Assembly (NCBI GenBank): GCA_002842395.1
Contig: PHCV01000011.1
Coordinates: forward strand, 29,669-93,668
Length of the DNA stretch: 64,000 nt
Direction of reading: 5' to 3'
Origin: Betaproteobacteria bacterium HGW-Betaproteobacteria-11
GTDB taxonomy: Bacteria; Pseudomonadota; Gammaproteobacteria; Burkholderiales; Rhodocyclaceae
Shown: in pieces, positions 18,055 through 27,025 of the stretch
How the letters are laid out: every line of letters starts with the position of its first letter
Position numbering within the stretch: position 1 is the first letter of the stretch
Notes under the pieces: model-generated
Databases searched by the model: none
Told to the model about the DNA's origin: nothing
Seen by the model: only the letters and a program-made list of their open reading frames with translations
Position numbers and translations under genes: made by a program

Positions 18055-18943
18055 AGTACGCCTGGATTGACGGCCAGCGGAACGCCTACCCGCTGCCGGC
18101 GATGTGCGCGACACTGGACGTGAGCATCAGCGGCTACCAGGCCTGGAAAGGTGGCGGGACGCCGAATCGAAAGCGACTGACCGACACCCAAATGCTGGCG
18201 CTGATCCGTGCCATCCATGCCGAGTTCAAGGGTGCCTACGGCAGCCCGCGAATGGCCGAGGAAATCCGGGGCAGAGGCTTTCCGGTCAGCGAGGAACGCG
18301 TCGAGCGACTGATGCGGGAGAACAACATCCGGGCGCGGCACAAGCGGCGCTTCAAGGCGACGACGGACTCGAAGCATTCGTTGCCGGTGGCGCCGAACCT
18401 GCTGGAGAGGAACTTTATGCCGGCCGCCCCGAATCAAGTCTGGACCGCCGACCTGACCTACATCTGGACGACGGAAGGCTGGCTCTACCTGGCTGTGGTG
18501 CTCGATCTCTTCAACCGGGAAGTCGTTGGCTGTGGTCGCTCAAGCCCAGGATGGCAGCGGACATCGTCATCGATGCGCTGACGATGGCATGGTTCCGCAG
18601 GAAGCCGGCACCGGGGTTGATCCACCACTCCGACCGGGGAAGCCAGTATGCCAGCCACGCCTTTCAGGCGCGGCTAAAGAAATACGAAATGATCTGCTCG
18701 ATGAGCCGCAAGGGGAATTGTTGGGATAACGCACCGACCGAGAGTTTCTTCAACAGCTACAAGAATGAGCGGGTGCATGGCACCCGCTACGCAACCAGAG
18801 AAGAAGCGACTGCCGACGCCTTCGATTACATCGAGCCGTTCTACAACCGCAGACGCAGGCATTCCACGCTCGGCTACGCCTCGCCAATGCAATTCCTGGC
18901 GGAGTGGGTCAGCAGTCAGCATGAGAAAGATTTGGCGGCATAA
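18051..18943 (+). pseudogene. IS3-family transposase OrfB, broken by a 2-base insertion
   Basis: The DDE integrase core is recognisable: QVWTADLTYIWT with the first Asp, LIHHSDRGSQYAS with the second, and SRKGNCWDNAPTESFF with the catalytic Glu, then an RRRRHSTLGYASP end. Reading starts from GTG 18051, but at about 18532 the frame breaks after LDLFNREVVG. A duplicated TG dinucleotide (GGCTGTGG where GGCTGG is expected) shifts the frame by two bases, so the first half ends at 18581 while the rest continues in another frame to 18943. The catalytic residues are split between frames. Confidence 0.85.
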
Positions 18944-18982
18944 TGCCGTTGGGTTGGAAGACGAAAAACAGAGGGAAGCTCA

Positions 18983-19103
18983 AGCGGAAGGCGTCTCAAC
19001 GCTTTTCATTACCCCGGTGATCTATCTCTATCTGGATCGTTTTTCCGGTAAGGGACCACCCAAGTTTGAGGCAGACCAGGAACTGGGTAGCGGAAAAAAC
19101 TGA
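18983..19103 (+). pseudogene. C-terminal remnant of an RND efflux pump permease
   Basis: Directly after the right end of the IS, about 40 codons read AEGVSTLFITPVIYLYLDRFSG then a charged tail and a stop at 19101-19103. The pattern STL-x-T-x-P-V-I-Y-L-Y-x-D-R is the last transmembrane helix of AcrB/MdtB-type pumps, which are about 1,030 residues long. No other part of the gene is in the window, so the remainder has been deleted or moved, probably in connection with the IS. Confidence 0.65.
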
Positions 19104-19110
19104 TGATGAT

Positions 19111-20403
19111 TTATGGCGAAACCCGTTGTTGGTTTCCAAAATTATTCACTACAATTTTGCCTCCCGAAATAACCAGATCGGGATATTCCAGAATTTTCAG
19201 GCTATGCGTGGGGTCGCCCTTCACTGCAATAATATCGGCAGGCGCATCCCGCTGTAGGGTACCCAGCAGCGGCAGATTCAGATGCCGGCCTGCTTTCGAT
19301 GTTGCTGCCCGCAGCACATCCATCACTCCCAGTTTTGCCATTTGCATCATGTAGATAAGCTCCTGCGCATCAATCCCCCACGGAATATCCGGATGTGCCA
19401 CTTCAGCCCCATATAAAAGTTCGCCACCCAGCGCCGTCCAAGTGCTGGCATTGTGAGCCACGCCTGAACATTTTGCTAAGGTATCCAGCGTAGTGACTAT
19501 TTTTACGTTCTGCGCCACGGCCTTTTTTAACAACGATTCAGGAATAATGTCACAAGGCATGTGGGCCCATTCATCGACACCAGCATTAATTGCAATTTGT
19601 GCGCCTCTTGCTTCAGCAAGATGTGCCGTCACTTGATGATTATTTTTATGGGCTTCATCCACAATCGCCTTCACAATATTTTCTGGTAAAAGCGGCCATG
19701 CTTGTTTCGAGTGGGAGGCATTGTAGACAGGTTTGTGATTGGTATGCGCATGTTCCGCGGCCGGTTGATCCTGATGGCCAGGACCATGGCCATGTCCATG
19801 ACTGGATGACCAGGGGGCGCCGGCTTCGCCACCGGGTTCCAGCGCGACCTTAATCACGACAGCGCCTCTGTCAATAAGATCACGGACGGTTGCGCGTGCT
19901 TCTTTTTCTGTGGAAACAGCCATTGCGATATTGGTATCTCCCAGCATCGGGATGGGATAACCATTCGGTGCGGTAATGATCGGCCCCGAGGTGAGTACGC
20001 GCAGGCTCCCGTCGCCGCCATATGGTTTGTGTACGGGACCACCTACATCGCGAATGGTCGTGATGCCGTGTTTTAGAACGGTATCAGCTGGAACATGCTG
20101 GAATGTGAGATGTGCGTGCAGCTCGATAAAGCCAGGCAGTATGGTTGCATCACCCAAATCAATGACCTTCGCATTACTGGGCTTAAATGATTCACGCGTA
20201 TCAATCCGTGCTACTCGTCCATTTATCACCAGTACCGAAGTATTCGTTCTGATGTCATTGCCGTCGAAAACTCGCGCGGCATGCAGAAGAAGAGGTGCGT
20301 GCCCTGTTTCCTGGGCGTTGACCGAGGAAGAAGTTGAGATTGTCAGGAGAAGGAACAGACCCTGCGCGAGCCTGTTGATCGCTCCGAGGCGGATGCGCTT
20401 CAT
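19111..20403 (-). CDS. Secreted metal-dependent amidohydrolase with a His-rich loop
   Basis: 430 residues from the start chosen (MKRIRLG), which gives a clean signal peptide ending near SSVNAQ; an upstream in-frame ATG would translate a palindromic repeat and is rejected. Metal-binding features of the amidohydrolase superfamily are the HxH pair His96/His98 (ELHAHL), a possible bridging Lys185, His261 and His281, and a late Asp. Residues 201-231 are an insertion with eight histidines (HGHGHGPGH and neighbours), suggesting binding of Zn, Cu or Ni. The gene follows the TonB receptor gene on the same strand and probably forms an operon with it. Base composition is clearly less GC-rich than the flanks. 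Substrate unknown; processing of a metal-chelating compound is speculation. Confidence 0.75.
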   Translation of the reverse strand: MKRIRLGAINRLAQGLFLLLTISTSSSVNAQETGHAPLLLHAARVFDGNDIRTNTSVLVINGRVARIDTRESFKPSNAKVIDLGDATILPGFIELHAHLTFQHVPADTVLKHGITTIRDVGGPVHKPYGGDGSLRVLTSGPIITAPNGYPIPMLGDTNIAMAVSTEKEARATVRDLIDRGAVVIKVALEPGGEAGAPWSSSHGHGHGPGHQDQPAAEHAHTNHKPVYNASHSKQAWPLLPENIVKAIVDEAHKNNHQVTAHLAEARGAQIAINAGVDEWAHMPCDIIPESLLKKAVAQNVKIVTTLDTLAKCSGVAHNASTWTALGGELLYGAEVAHPDIPWGIDAQELIYMMQMAKLGVMDVLRAATSKAGRHLNLPLLGTLQRDAPADIIAVKGDPTHSLKILEYPDLVISGGKIVVNNFGNQQRVSP

Positions 20404-20409
20404 AACTCC

Positions 20410-20476
20410 ATGCCCGCTCGCGCGGGCATCCCGTTCGTTGATTTTCATGGATTCCCACTTCCGCGGGAATGACGAG
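20410..20476. repeat. REP-like double palindrome, family A
   Basis: Two GC-rich hairpins, TGCCCGC..GCGGGCA and ATTCCCACTTCCGCGGGAAT, are joined by a TTCGTTGATTTTCATGG spacer. The same pattern recurs at 22712-22788, 35769-35840 and, inverted, 56281-56350. Here it sits between the TonB receptor and amidohydrolase genes of one operon and might act as an mRNA-stabilising or transcript-trimming element. Confidence 0.7.
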
Positions 20477-20497
20477 GATGAATTTTTCAGTATCTCA

Positions 20498-22498
20498 TCA
20501 GAACGAGGCACTCAAACCAATCCGATAATTTCGACCAGGCATCGGATACCCTGCATTGTATTCATAAGACGCATTGAACAGGTTGTTGGCGCTGACGAAG
20601 ACTTCGCCTTTCTTGCCTAGGCTGGGCAGTGGGTAGGCTATCCGTAGATTGGCGACGGTAAATGCCTTGACTTCATCGTTGTCTCCGGTCAGGCTTCGGT
20701 CCCAAGTTTGGGAGTACATCTTGGTTTGGTGTTGTGCATCGAAGGCGACACGGAAGTTGGCGATATTTCCGTTAGCGCCGACTGAGTAAGCCATGTTGGG
20801 TGCGAAGGGGACATTATTTACCGAGGGATCCAGATGAGTTACGCCAGCAAAAACGACCCAATCCGTACCGAATTCCTGCCGAACCGTGGCTTCTGCACCA
20901 CGCATTTTGTAGTCAGGGTAGCTGTTGCTCCACACGCTCGTTGCAAAGGGCGTGAAGCCGGACCAAACATAGCGGTCGCTGACCTTATCCTGGAAGACAC
21001 TGATATCAAGATGGGTAGTCGCAGTAACATCCCACTTCGCACCGACTTCGGTATGCTTGTTTCGTTCAGGAGAGAGAGTATCCCAGCCGTTGTTGGCCAT
21101 GAATGCCATTGGCAAAGCACGGGTCAGGGAATAGGTTTCCGCTCCCGGATACAGAATGCCTTCCGAATGGTTGGCGTAGACCGTCAGGTTGTCACGAATA
21201 AGCGATAGACCGACATTCGACGCTGTCTTGGATGCGTAGATATTGCTTCGATAGGTCCGCACCCCGACAGAGGGCTGCAATACCCAGTTGTTTCCCAAGT
21301 TGAACTTGTGGTTGATGCCGAGATAGGGGGAGGTTACCCGGAATGTCGGAACGTCGGCAGTGCCCGCTACACCAAAGGCAAAGGGAGTTCCCACCGCGGA
21401 GCCGACATGAGGTCCGCTCATCGAACCGGAGATCGCATCGTAATCAATCCCTGCCACGACCTCACCACCTTGCCAGGGACTGAATTGCTCTCTCCAGCGT
21501 ACCCCGGTCATATCAAAGTTGCTTTTGAAGGTTCCCCAGTTGGCATCCTGGGTAATATCGTTCTTGCCCCTGTTGGAGTAAACTTTGAACTCGCCACGCC
21601 AACCCTCGTTCTGGTGCGTTACAAAGGCCATCACCATATCCGTGGCGCTATCGTTCCGGCCGACACCGTTGGATTGATAAGGGCCAACGGGGGCAGTCGT
21701 GGTTAGATAACGGTTGTCACCCGGGTCACCAACCTTGTTTTCCACATGGAGGAAACTCAGGCCGGCTGACCATACGTCATTCATACGGAAGGTGACTTTC
21801 CCTAAAGCATTCTTGAGGTCGGCATCCCCATTGGGACGATAGCCATCGGAGTCTGCGCTGCCTATGGCCAATGCGAAGTCCACTGCGTCAGAGCGGCCAA
21901 ACAGGTTGCCCTGAAGGATATGGGTTCCGTAAGAACCGACCGCAGCACTGGCATCGCCGTGAATGCCATTTTCTGTTGGCGTCTTTGTTAGCAGGTTAAC
22001 AGATGCAAAGTTATTCCCGGACACCAGAGGTTGCGGGCCTTTGTTGATCTCGATGGTTTCGATGCCATTCAGCGGGAGCAAATCCATCAATGGGTGATTC
22101 CACAACCCCATGTAGACGGGTAAGCCATCAAGATAGGTTTTGATTTCGCTGCCAGGTCGGCTGGTTCCCATGCCGCGGACGTAAACACTGCCCCCTTGGT
22201 TACCCGAGTAGTTACCCACCGAATCGTAAAGAGAGACTTGAACACCAGGTGTCATTCGCAAAGCATCCGGTAGGCTCAAAGCCCCCAGATCCCTGATCTG
22301 TTTATCAGTGACCCTGGTAGTCAATGTCGAGAAGCCATCAACCCGGGTGGAGTCGACGATGGGGTTTGCAGTCACAGAAATACTCGACAGTTCAGCAACG
22401 GACGTTTCTTGTGCCCAAGTACTGGCTGCAACAAATAGACTGGCAATAGCCATAGTCAGCGGCTTGAGTACTAACCCACGATCGATAGTTTGTCCCAT
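20498..22498 (-). CDS. TonB-dependent outer-membrane receptor, possible metal or metallophore importer
   Basis: 666 residues: signal peptide (ending STWAQ at about 30), a plug domain (ISVTANPIVDS, GGSVYVRGMGTSRPGSEIK, EINKGPQPLVSGNN) and a beta-barrel ending in aromatic RIGLSASF. There is no long extension for sigma-factor signalling. The plug contains Met130, His135 and Met138 (VYMGLWNHPLMD), possible soft-metal ligands. The promoter carries the same palindrome and spacing as those of the OprC-like receptor and bmoX in this window, so all three are likely one regulon. A His-rich amidohydrolase gene follows. GC is lower than in the neighbourhood. Ligand not determinable; copper or a copper chelate is inferred from the shared operator only. 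Confidence 0.8.
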   Translation of the reverse strand: MGQTIDRGLVLKPLTMAIASLFVAASTWAQETSVAELSSISVTANPIVDSTRVDGFSTLTTRVTDKQIRDLGALSLPDALRMTPGVQVSLYDSVGNYSGNQGGSVYVRGMGTSRPGSEIKTYLDGLPVYMGLWNHPLMDLLPLNGIETIEINKGPQPLVSGNNFASVNLLTKTPTENGIHGDASAAVGSYGTHILQGNLFGRSDAVDFALAIGSADSDGYRPNGDADLKNALGKVTFRMNDVWSAGLSFLHVENKVGDPGDNRYLTTTAPVGPYQSNGVGRNDSATDMVMAFVTHQNEGWRGEFKVYSNRGKNDITQDANWGTFKSNFDMTGVRWREQFSPWQGGEVVAGIDYDAISGSMSGPHVGSAVGTPFAFGVAGTADVPTFRVTSPYLGINHKFNLGNNWVLQPSVGVRTYRSNIYASKTASNVGLSLIRDNLTVYANHSEGILYPGAETYSLTRALPMAFMANNGWDTLSPERNKHTEVGAKWDVTATTHLDISVFQDKVSDRYVWSGFTPFATSVWSNSYPDYKMRGAEATVRQEFGTDWVVFAGVTHLDPSVNNVPFAPNMAYSVGANGNIANFRVAFDAQHQTKMYSQTWDRSLTGDNDEVKAFTVANLRIAYPLPSLGKKGEVFVSANNLFNASYEYNAGYPMPGRNYRIGLSASF

Positions 22499-22524
22499 TT
22501 TTCCATTTTCCAGAGTGGTTGCAG

Positions 22525-22543
22525 GAGGCCTGCTTCAGGCCTC
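22525..22543 (-). promoter_or_regulatory. Perfect 8-bp hairpin in the leader of the TonB receptor gene
   Basis: GAGGCCTG-N3-CAGGCCTC lies between the putative transcription start and the start codon at 22498. It lacks a U-tract. It may be an RNA control structure or a second protein-binding site. Confidence 0.4.
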
Positions 22544-22572
22544 GGAGCGGAAGCAAAAGCAGCACCCGGCGG

Positions 22573-22618
22573 ATTCTAACGTCTGATCTTGGGAATGATC
22601 ATGCGACAAATTGTCGCA
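22573..22618 (-). promoter_or_regulatory. Promoter with operator TGCGACAA-A-TTGTCGCA
   Basis: The palindrome at 22602-22618 has perfect 8-bp arms. Read toward the receptor gene, a weak -35 (TGATCA, 22601-22596) directly abuts it, followed by a 17-base spacer and a good -10 (TAGAAT, 22578-22573). The same order, operator then -35 then 17 bases then -10, occurs at the oprC-like and bmoX promoters. A weak -35 with an adjoining upstream site suggests an activator, although repression by overlap is also possible. Confidence 0.65.
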
Positions 22619-22711
22619 CGCCGTGTTGGTGTCAGCAGGCGCAACTGGGAGTCGATCGTGGCAAGGCGTGCTTGTGCTGGAAAGCGATCTGAAGGAGCCA
22701 CTGAACAAAGT

Positions 22712-22788
22712 CATCATGCCCGCACAAGCCTGCTTCCCGTTCGCTGATTTTCATGGATTCCCGCTTCCGCGGGAATGACGAAGACGGG
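22712..22788. repeat. REP-like double palindrome, family A; rest of the gap without genes
   Basis: Second copy of the element at 20410-20476 (same ATTTTCATGGATTCCCGC core, arms with a few changes). It lies in the 515-base gap between the receptor gene and moeB. In the remainder of that gap I see only a short hairpin CGCGAAG..CTTCGCG at about 22829-22847 and no supportable gene. Confidence 0.7.
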
Positions 22789-23013
22789 TTTTCATCGGTT
22801 CCCTTGAGTATCAGCTGAACATACCGCGAAGATTGCCTTCGCGTTGAGTTTTCTCAGTCGGGTAAGGGTGCTTTGGGCGATGCACGATTACCTTGCCCCG
22901 GCGGATGATCCGACGTTCTGCCTGTTTTGGGGAGGAGCGACTCCTTCGGTAATTTCGTGGTCTGCGGGTTCGCGCCGCTGGGCGTCCGTAGCGATGGAGG
23001 CTGCGTTACCTGT

Positions 23014-23769
23014 TCAGGGTCGGTTCACCGCGCACACCGCGCAGTCCGCATCGCGCGGGACACGGATTTCGCGCCACTCCATGCCGAGGCCATCGAGCAG
23101 CAGCAGGCGCCCGGCCAGGCTGGCGCCACAGCCGGCCAGCAGTTTCAGCGCTTCGGCCGCCTGCACCGTGCCGATGATGCCGGTGAGCGGGGCGAAAACG
23201 CCCATCACCGCGCAGCGCACCTCGTCCACCTCGCGGCCTTCCGGGAACAGGCAGTGGTAGCAGCAGGTGTCGGGCTGACGCGCGTCGAACACCGAGACCT
23301 GGCCATCGAAGCGGATCGCCGCGCCGGAAACCAGCGGCTTGCCGAGCTTGACGCAGGCACGATTGACGGCGTGGCGGGTGGCGAAATTGTCGCAGCAGTC
23401 GAGGACCACGTCGGCGCTGGCGACTTCTGCCTCCAGCCGTTCGCCGGACAGGCGTTCGACCAGCGGGATGACATGGCATTCGGGATTGATCCCGGCCAGC
23501 GTGCGCTGGCCGGAGAGCGCCTTGGGCTCGCCGATCGCCGCCGTGCGGTGGAGGATCTGGCGTTGCAGGTTGGTCAGATCGACCACGTCGCCATCGGCCA
23601 GCACCAGCGTGCCGACCCCGGCCGAGGCGAGGTAATAGGCGGCGGGCGAGCCCAGCCCGCCGGCGCCGATCACCAGCACGCGGGCATCGACGATGGCCTG
23701 CTGGCCCTCGATGCCGATCTGCGGCAGGAGGATGTGGCGGCTGTAGCGCAGGAGCTGCTCGTCGTTCAT
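23014..23769 (-). CDS. moeB: MoeB/ThiF-family sulfur-carrier adenylyltransferase
   Basis: 251 residues. The nucleotide-binding loop VLVIGAGGLGSPAAYYLASAG, the NLQRQ motif and DCCDNFATRHAVNRAC match MoeB/ThiF enzymes that adenylate the C-terminus of MoaD or ThiS. Zinc-type cysteine pairs are seen (CCYHCLF and DCAVCAV). The protein has no rhodanese domain, fitting MoeB or HesA. It is the last gene of a leftward cluster gpmA-envC-ctpA-(unknown)-moeB seen in many betaproteobacteria. MoeB versus ThiF cannot be separated from sequence alone; cluster order favours MoeB. Confidence 0.88.
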   Translation of the reverse strand: MNDEQLLRYSRHILLPQIGIEGQQAIVDARVLVIGAGGLGSPAAYYLASAGVGTLVLADGDVVDLTNLQRQILHRTAAIGEPKALSGQRTLAGINPECHVIPLVERLSGERLEAEVASADVVLDCCDNFATRHAVNRACVKLGKPLVSGAAIRFDGQVSVFDARQPDTCCYHCLFPEGREVDEVRCAVMGVFAPLTGIIGTVQAAEALKLLAGCGASLAGRLLLLDGLGMEWREIRVPRDADCAVCAVNRP

Positions 23770-23791
23770 CGCGATTCCGTGCTGCGTCGGG

Positions 23792-24259
23792 TCATTTATC
23801 CTGCCGCAGATCGGGCGGCGTGTCGTCGTGGTCGCCGTGCGGGTGGTGTTCCCAGGCCTTGGAATAGATGTCGTTGGATTTCTTGATCAGGCGCTCGGAA
23901 CCGTGCAGGTTGCGCAACTGGGTTTCCTCGCAGAAAAAGGCCAGGGCCCGGGCGATCCGCGCCCGCGGACTGTTGTCGAGGCGAAAGCCCTGGCGGGTCA
24001 ACGCCTTGACGATGCCTTCGAAGGTGTAGTCGTTAATGTTGTACCAGAGCGAAAGGCAGTTTGGTGCCAGACCAGCGTCGACCTCCATGTCCGGCAGGCC
24101 GGCGAGCAATTCGCGGGCGGTCTCGGTGTGCTTGGGAAAATCGGGATGGAAACGCAGCTCGCGGTGCTTGCGCGGGCCCGGTTGCGGCGTGAAGGGCGAG
24201 ACGCGATGGCGTCCCCCGTCACGCAGTTCGCGTGCTTTTTCGGGGGACATCTTGCCCAT
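23792..24259 (-). CDS. Conserved hypothetical protein between ctpA and moeB
   Basis: 155 residues, soluble, without signal peptide. It begins with a basic Pro-rich segment (RVSPFTPQPGPRKHRELRFHP) and has a central region rich in hydrophobic and aromatic residues (NCLSLWYNINDYTFEGIVKAL), then a His/Asp-rich tail (HHPHGDHDD). I do not recognise a named domain. Gaps of 22 and 15 bases to its neighbours place it in the gpmA-envC-ctpA-moeB transcript. Confidence 0.7.
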   Translation of the reverse strand: MGKMSPEKARELRDGGRHRVSPFTPQPGPRKHRELRFHPDFPKHTETARELLAGLPDMEVDAGLAPNCLSLWYNINDYTFEGIVKALTRQGFRLDNSPRARIARALAFFCEETQLRNLHGSERLIKKSNDIYSKAWEHHPHGDHDDTPPDLRQDK

Positions 24260-24274
24260 GCGTAACCTCCTGGT

Positions 24275-25666
24275 TCAGCGCTTGATGATCTGCCAGGCCT
24301 TGAGCAGATTCACCGCCTGGGAGAGCTGGTAGTCGTTGGCGGAGGCGAACTCGACTGGCGCGCGGGCCGCTTCGTCGCCCTCGTCCGCCTTGCCTTTCTT
24401 GCCACTTTTCACCGGCTTGGCCTCGACCGGTTTGTCGGCCGCTTCCTTGTCGTTCTGGAGGTGATGATCCAGGTCCGCTTCACGCAGACGGTCGTGCGAT
24501 TGGCCGTTCGCCGTCTCTTCGACCACGATGTCCGGGGTGATGCCCTTGGCCTGGATCGAGCGTCCCGAGGGGGTGTAGTAGCGGGCGGTGGTCAGCTTGA
24601 TCGCGGTGCTGCCGGAGAGCGGCAGCACGGTCTGCACCGAGCCCTTGCCGAAGGTCTGGGTGCCCATGACGACAGCGCGTTTGTGATCCTGCAGGGCGCC
24701 GGCGACGATCTCGGAGGCCGAGGCCGAGCCGCCATTGACCAGTACGATCAGCGGCAGGGTCTTGGCCAGCGGCGGCAATTGTTTCATGAAGTCGTCCTTG
24801 TAGCCGCGCAGGTAGTCTTCCGGGCTGGCGGTGAAGCGCCGCTTGGCCTCTTCGGTGCGGCCGTCGGTCGCGGTGACCAGCACCTTGGGGGGCAGGAAAG
24901 CGGCGGCGACCCCGACCGCGCTGTTGAGCAAGCCGCCGGGATCGTTGCGCAGATCGAGCACCAGACCCTTCAGGCCGTCCTTTTCCTGTTTGTTCAGTTT
25001 TCCGAAATGCTTGACCACGTCGGCCGCCGTTTCTTCCTGGAACTGGGCGATGCGCAGGTAGCCGTAGCCGCCTTCGAGCAGTTTCGACTTGACGCTCTGC
25101 ACCTTGATCTTTTCCCGCGTCAGGGTAACTTCGAAGGGCTTGAGCTCGCCCTTGCGGACGATGGTCAGACGAATCTGCGTCTTCGGCTTGCCGCGCATTT
25201 TCTTCACCGCCTCGGACAGCGTCATGCCCTTGACCAGGGTGTCGTCGAGCTTGATGATCAGATCGCCCGGTTTGAGGCCGGCACGATGGGCCGGCGTGTC
25301 CTCGAGCGGCGAGACCACCTTGACGAAGCCGTCTTCCATGCCGACTTCGAGACCGAGGCCGCCGAATTCGCCCTGGGTGCTGACCTGCAGATCCTTGAAT
25401 TCCTCGACGTCGAGATAGGTCGAATGCGGGTCGAGGTTGGACAGCATGCCGCTGATCGCGTAGGTGATCAGCTTCTTGTCGTCGACCGGCTCGACATAGC
25501 CCTGCTTGATCGCGTTATAGACATCGGCGAAGCTGCGCAGCTCCTCGACCGGCAGGGCCGCGAGGGCGGCATCCTTGCCGGCGCTGGCGGAAAAGTTGAG
25601 GCTGAGAAAAATGCCGGCGACCAGGCCGGCGCCGATCAGACCGATTTTTTGCAAGCTGCTGCGCAT
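24275..25666 (-). CDS. ctpA: S41 C-terminal processing protease
   Basis: 463 residues: N-terminal membrane anchor or signal (LIGAGLVAGIFLSLNFSASA), a PDZ domain (GGLGLEVGMEDGFVKVVSPL through LKPGDLIIKLDD), then the S41 catalytic part with Ser in VNGGSASASEIVAGALQD and Lys in TFGKGSVQTVLPL. It cleaves C-terminal tails of periplasmic proteins. The C-terminus is a Lys/Glu/Ala-rich extension. Between envC and the unknown gene on one strand, a conserved arrangement. Confidence 0.95.
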   Translation of the reverse strand: MRSSLQKIGLIGAGLVAGIFLSLNFSASAGKDAALAALPVEELRSFADVYNAIKQGYVEPVDDKKLITYAISGMLSNLDPHSTYLDVEEFKDLQVSTQGEFGGLGLEVGMEDGFVKVVSPLEDTPAHRAGLKPGDLIIKLDDTLVKGMTLSEAVKKMRGKPKTQIRLTIVRKGELKPFEVTLTREKIKVQSVKSKLLEGGYGYLRIAQFQEETAADVVKHFGKLNKQEKDGLKGLVLDLRNDPGGLLNSAVGVAAAFLPPKVLVTATDGRTEEAKRRFTASPEDYLRGYKDDFMKQLPPLAKTLPLIVLVNGGSASASEIVAGALQDHKRAVVMGTQTFGKGSVQTVLPLSGSTAIKLTTARYYTPSGRSIQAKGITPDIVVEETANGQSHDRLREADLDHHLQNDKEAADKPVEAKPVKSGKKGKADEGDEAARAPVEFASANDYQLSQAVNLLKAWQIIKR

Positions 25667-25708
25667 AGTGGCTCCAAGTGTGTGGGCTGTCGGGGTGCCC
25701 TGTGTAGA

Positions 25709-27025
25709 TCAGCGGCCGCCGAGCCAGGGGGCAGGATCGAACGGCTGACCCCGATGCCTGAGTTCAAAGTATAAACCCGACTTCGCATTGCCGCCGCTAT
25801 TGCCGGCGGTGGCGATCGTCTCGCCGCTCTTGACGCGGCTGCCGACGCTGGCGAGGAGGGATTCGTTGTTGCCGTAGATCGACAGGAAGTCTTCGCCATG
25901 ATCGATGATGAGGAGGTTGCCGAAGCCGCGCAGCCAGTCGGCGAACACCACGGTGCCGGCCGCCACGGCATGGACTTCGGCGCCCTCGCCGGCGCGGATG
26001 AACACGCCCCTGGCGGAAACGCCGCCCTCGCCGTGCGGGCTGCCGAAACGGCTGGCGAGCGTGCCGGCGACCGGATAGCGTAGCTTACCGCGCAAGGCGC
26101 CGAAGATGCCGATGGCGCCGGGGTCGGCATTGCGCAGGGGCGAACCGCCACGGCCCGCCTTGCTCTGCACTACCTTCGGGTCGTCGCCAGCACCGGGTTT
26201 TCCTGCGGGAACCCCGGGTGCGGAAGTCGGGGAGCGACGCGTGCGGTGCGCGGCGCGGGCGAGGCGGTCGATGAGTTGTGTCAGCCGCCGCTCGTCGCGG
26301 CGCAGACTGCCGATCTTCTGGCGCTGGGCACGGATGCGCCCCGAAAGTTCGGCCAGGATGGCGGCGCGCTGCGCCTTGCGTTTTTGCAATTGCGCCTGGC
26401 TGTCCTGCTGACGCCGTTCGATGATCGAAAGTTGCTCCCGGCGTTCGCGGGCGGCTTCGGCCAGCCGCCGTTTTTCAGCCGCCGCCGTTTGCAGTTGCTC
26501 GATCAGGCGGGCCTTGGCGCGGCCGAGCTGGGTGAGGAAATAACGGTCACGGGCGGCCTGGTTGGGATCGCGGCCGGAGAGCAGCAGCGACAGCGCCTCG
26601 CTTTCGCCGCCGGCGAACTGGCGGCCGAGCAGTTGCGCGAGTTGCCGCTGTTGCGCCTCTGTCTGCTGCGCGAGGTGTTGCGATTGTTGCTCGAGTTCGG
26701 CCAGCTGGGCTGCCACCGTGCCGCGCTCGACGGCCAGCTGGTGCAGGGTGCGGCCGACGTCGGAGATCGCCGATTCGACCGTGCGCAACTGGTCGGCCAC
26801 CGCCGCTTGCGCGGCTTCGCTCTTGCCCAGGTCGCGCTGCAGGATTTCGATCCGCCCGTGCAGCCGGTTGAGTTCGCCTTTTTTGGCTTCGATCCGGGCG
26901 GCGTTGGCGGGTGAGGCGAGCGCCATGGCCAGTCCCAGGCCCAGTCCGAGCTTCAGGCCGGAATGCCAGGCGGAGAAAGCGCGGGCTTTCCCCTGCCTTC
27001 GTGCATCCCGGCCGTCGGCAATCAA
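25709..27025 (-). CDS. envC: EnvC-like murein hydrolase activator
   Basis: 438 residues: signal peptide ending SPANA, a long coiled coil (about 45-260, rich in Gln, Ala and Arg), and a C-terminal LytM/M23-type domain (about 310-438). The metal site is degenerate: the usual HxH is replaced in [11 protein letters not shown], while [12 protein letters not shown] is kept. This fits EnvC activators that switch on AmiA/AmiB amidases at the division septum and do not cut murein themselves. Overlaps gpmA by four bases. Confidence 0.92.
   Translation of the reverse strand: MIADGRDARRQGKARAFSAWHSGLKLGLGLGLAMALASPANAARIEAKKGELNRLHGRIEILQRDLGKSEAAQAAVADQLRTVESAISDVGRTLHQLAVERGTVAAQLAELEQQSQHLAQQTEAQQRQLAQLLGRQFAGGESEALSLLLSGRDPNQAARDRYFLTQLGRAKARLIEQLQTAAAEKRRLAEAARERREQLSIIERRQQDSQAQLQKRKAQRAAILAELSGRIRAQRQKIGSLRRDERRLTQLIDRLARAAHRTRRSPTSAPGVPAGKPGAGDDPKVVQSKAGRGGSPLRNADPGAIGIFGALRGKLRYPVAGTLASRFGSPHGEGGVSARGVFIRAGEGAEVHAVAAGTVVFADWLRGFGNLLIIDHGEDFLSIYGNNESLLASVGSRVKSGETIATAGNSGGNAKSGLYFELRHRGQPFDPAPWLGGR

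Larger units (their letters stand above)
17695..18982 (+). mobile_element. IS3-family insertion sequence, about 1.29 kb
   Basis: Imperfect terminal inverted repeats of 29 bp bound the element: the left end begins TGAGCTTCCC and ends TCGTCTTCCAA, and the right end is its complement with a few mismatches in the middle. Inside are orfA and orfB of an IS3-type transposase, with an A7 run suited to programmed -1 frameshifting. No short target duplication is seen at the ends (left flank CCA, right flank AGC), so one side may have been rearranged; an RND pump gene remnant starts directly after the right end. OrfB has a 2-base insertion, so the copy is probably immobile. Confidence 0.85.

Noticed and set aside
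17695..18982. A target-site duplication around the IS3 element
   Set aside because: The flanking three bases are CCA and AGC, which do not match.
19111..20511. The longer amidohydrolase start at 20511
   Set aside because: The extra 36 residues translate the palindromic repeat (SFPRKWESMK-like) and precede a normal signal peptide starting at 20403.
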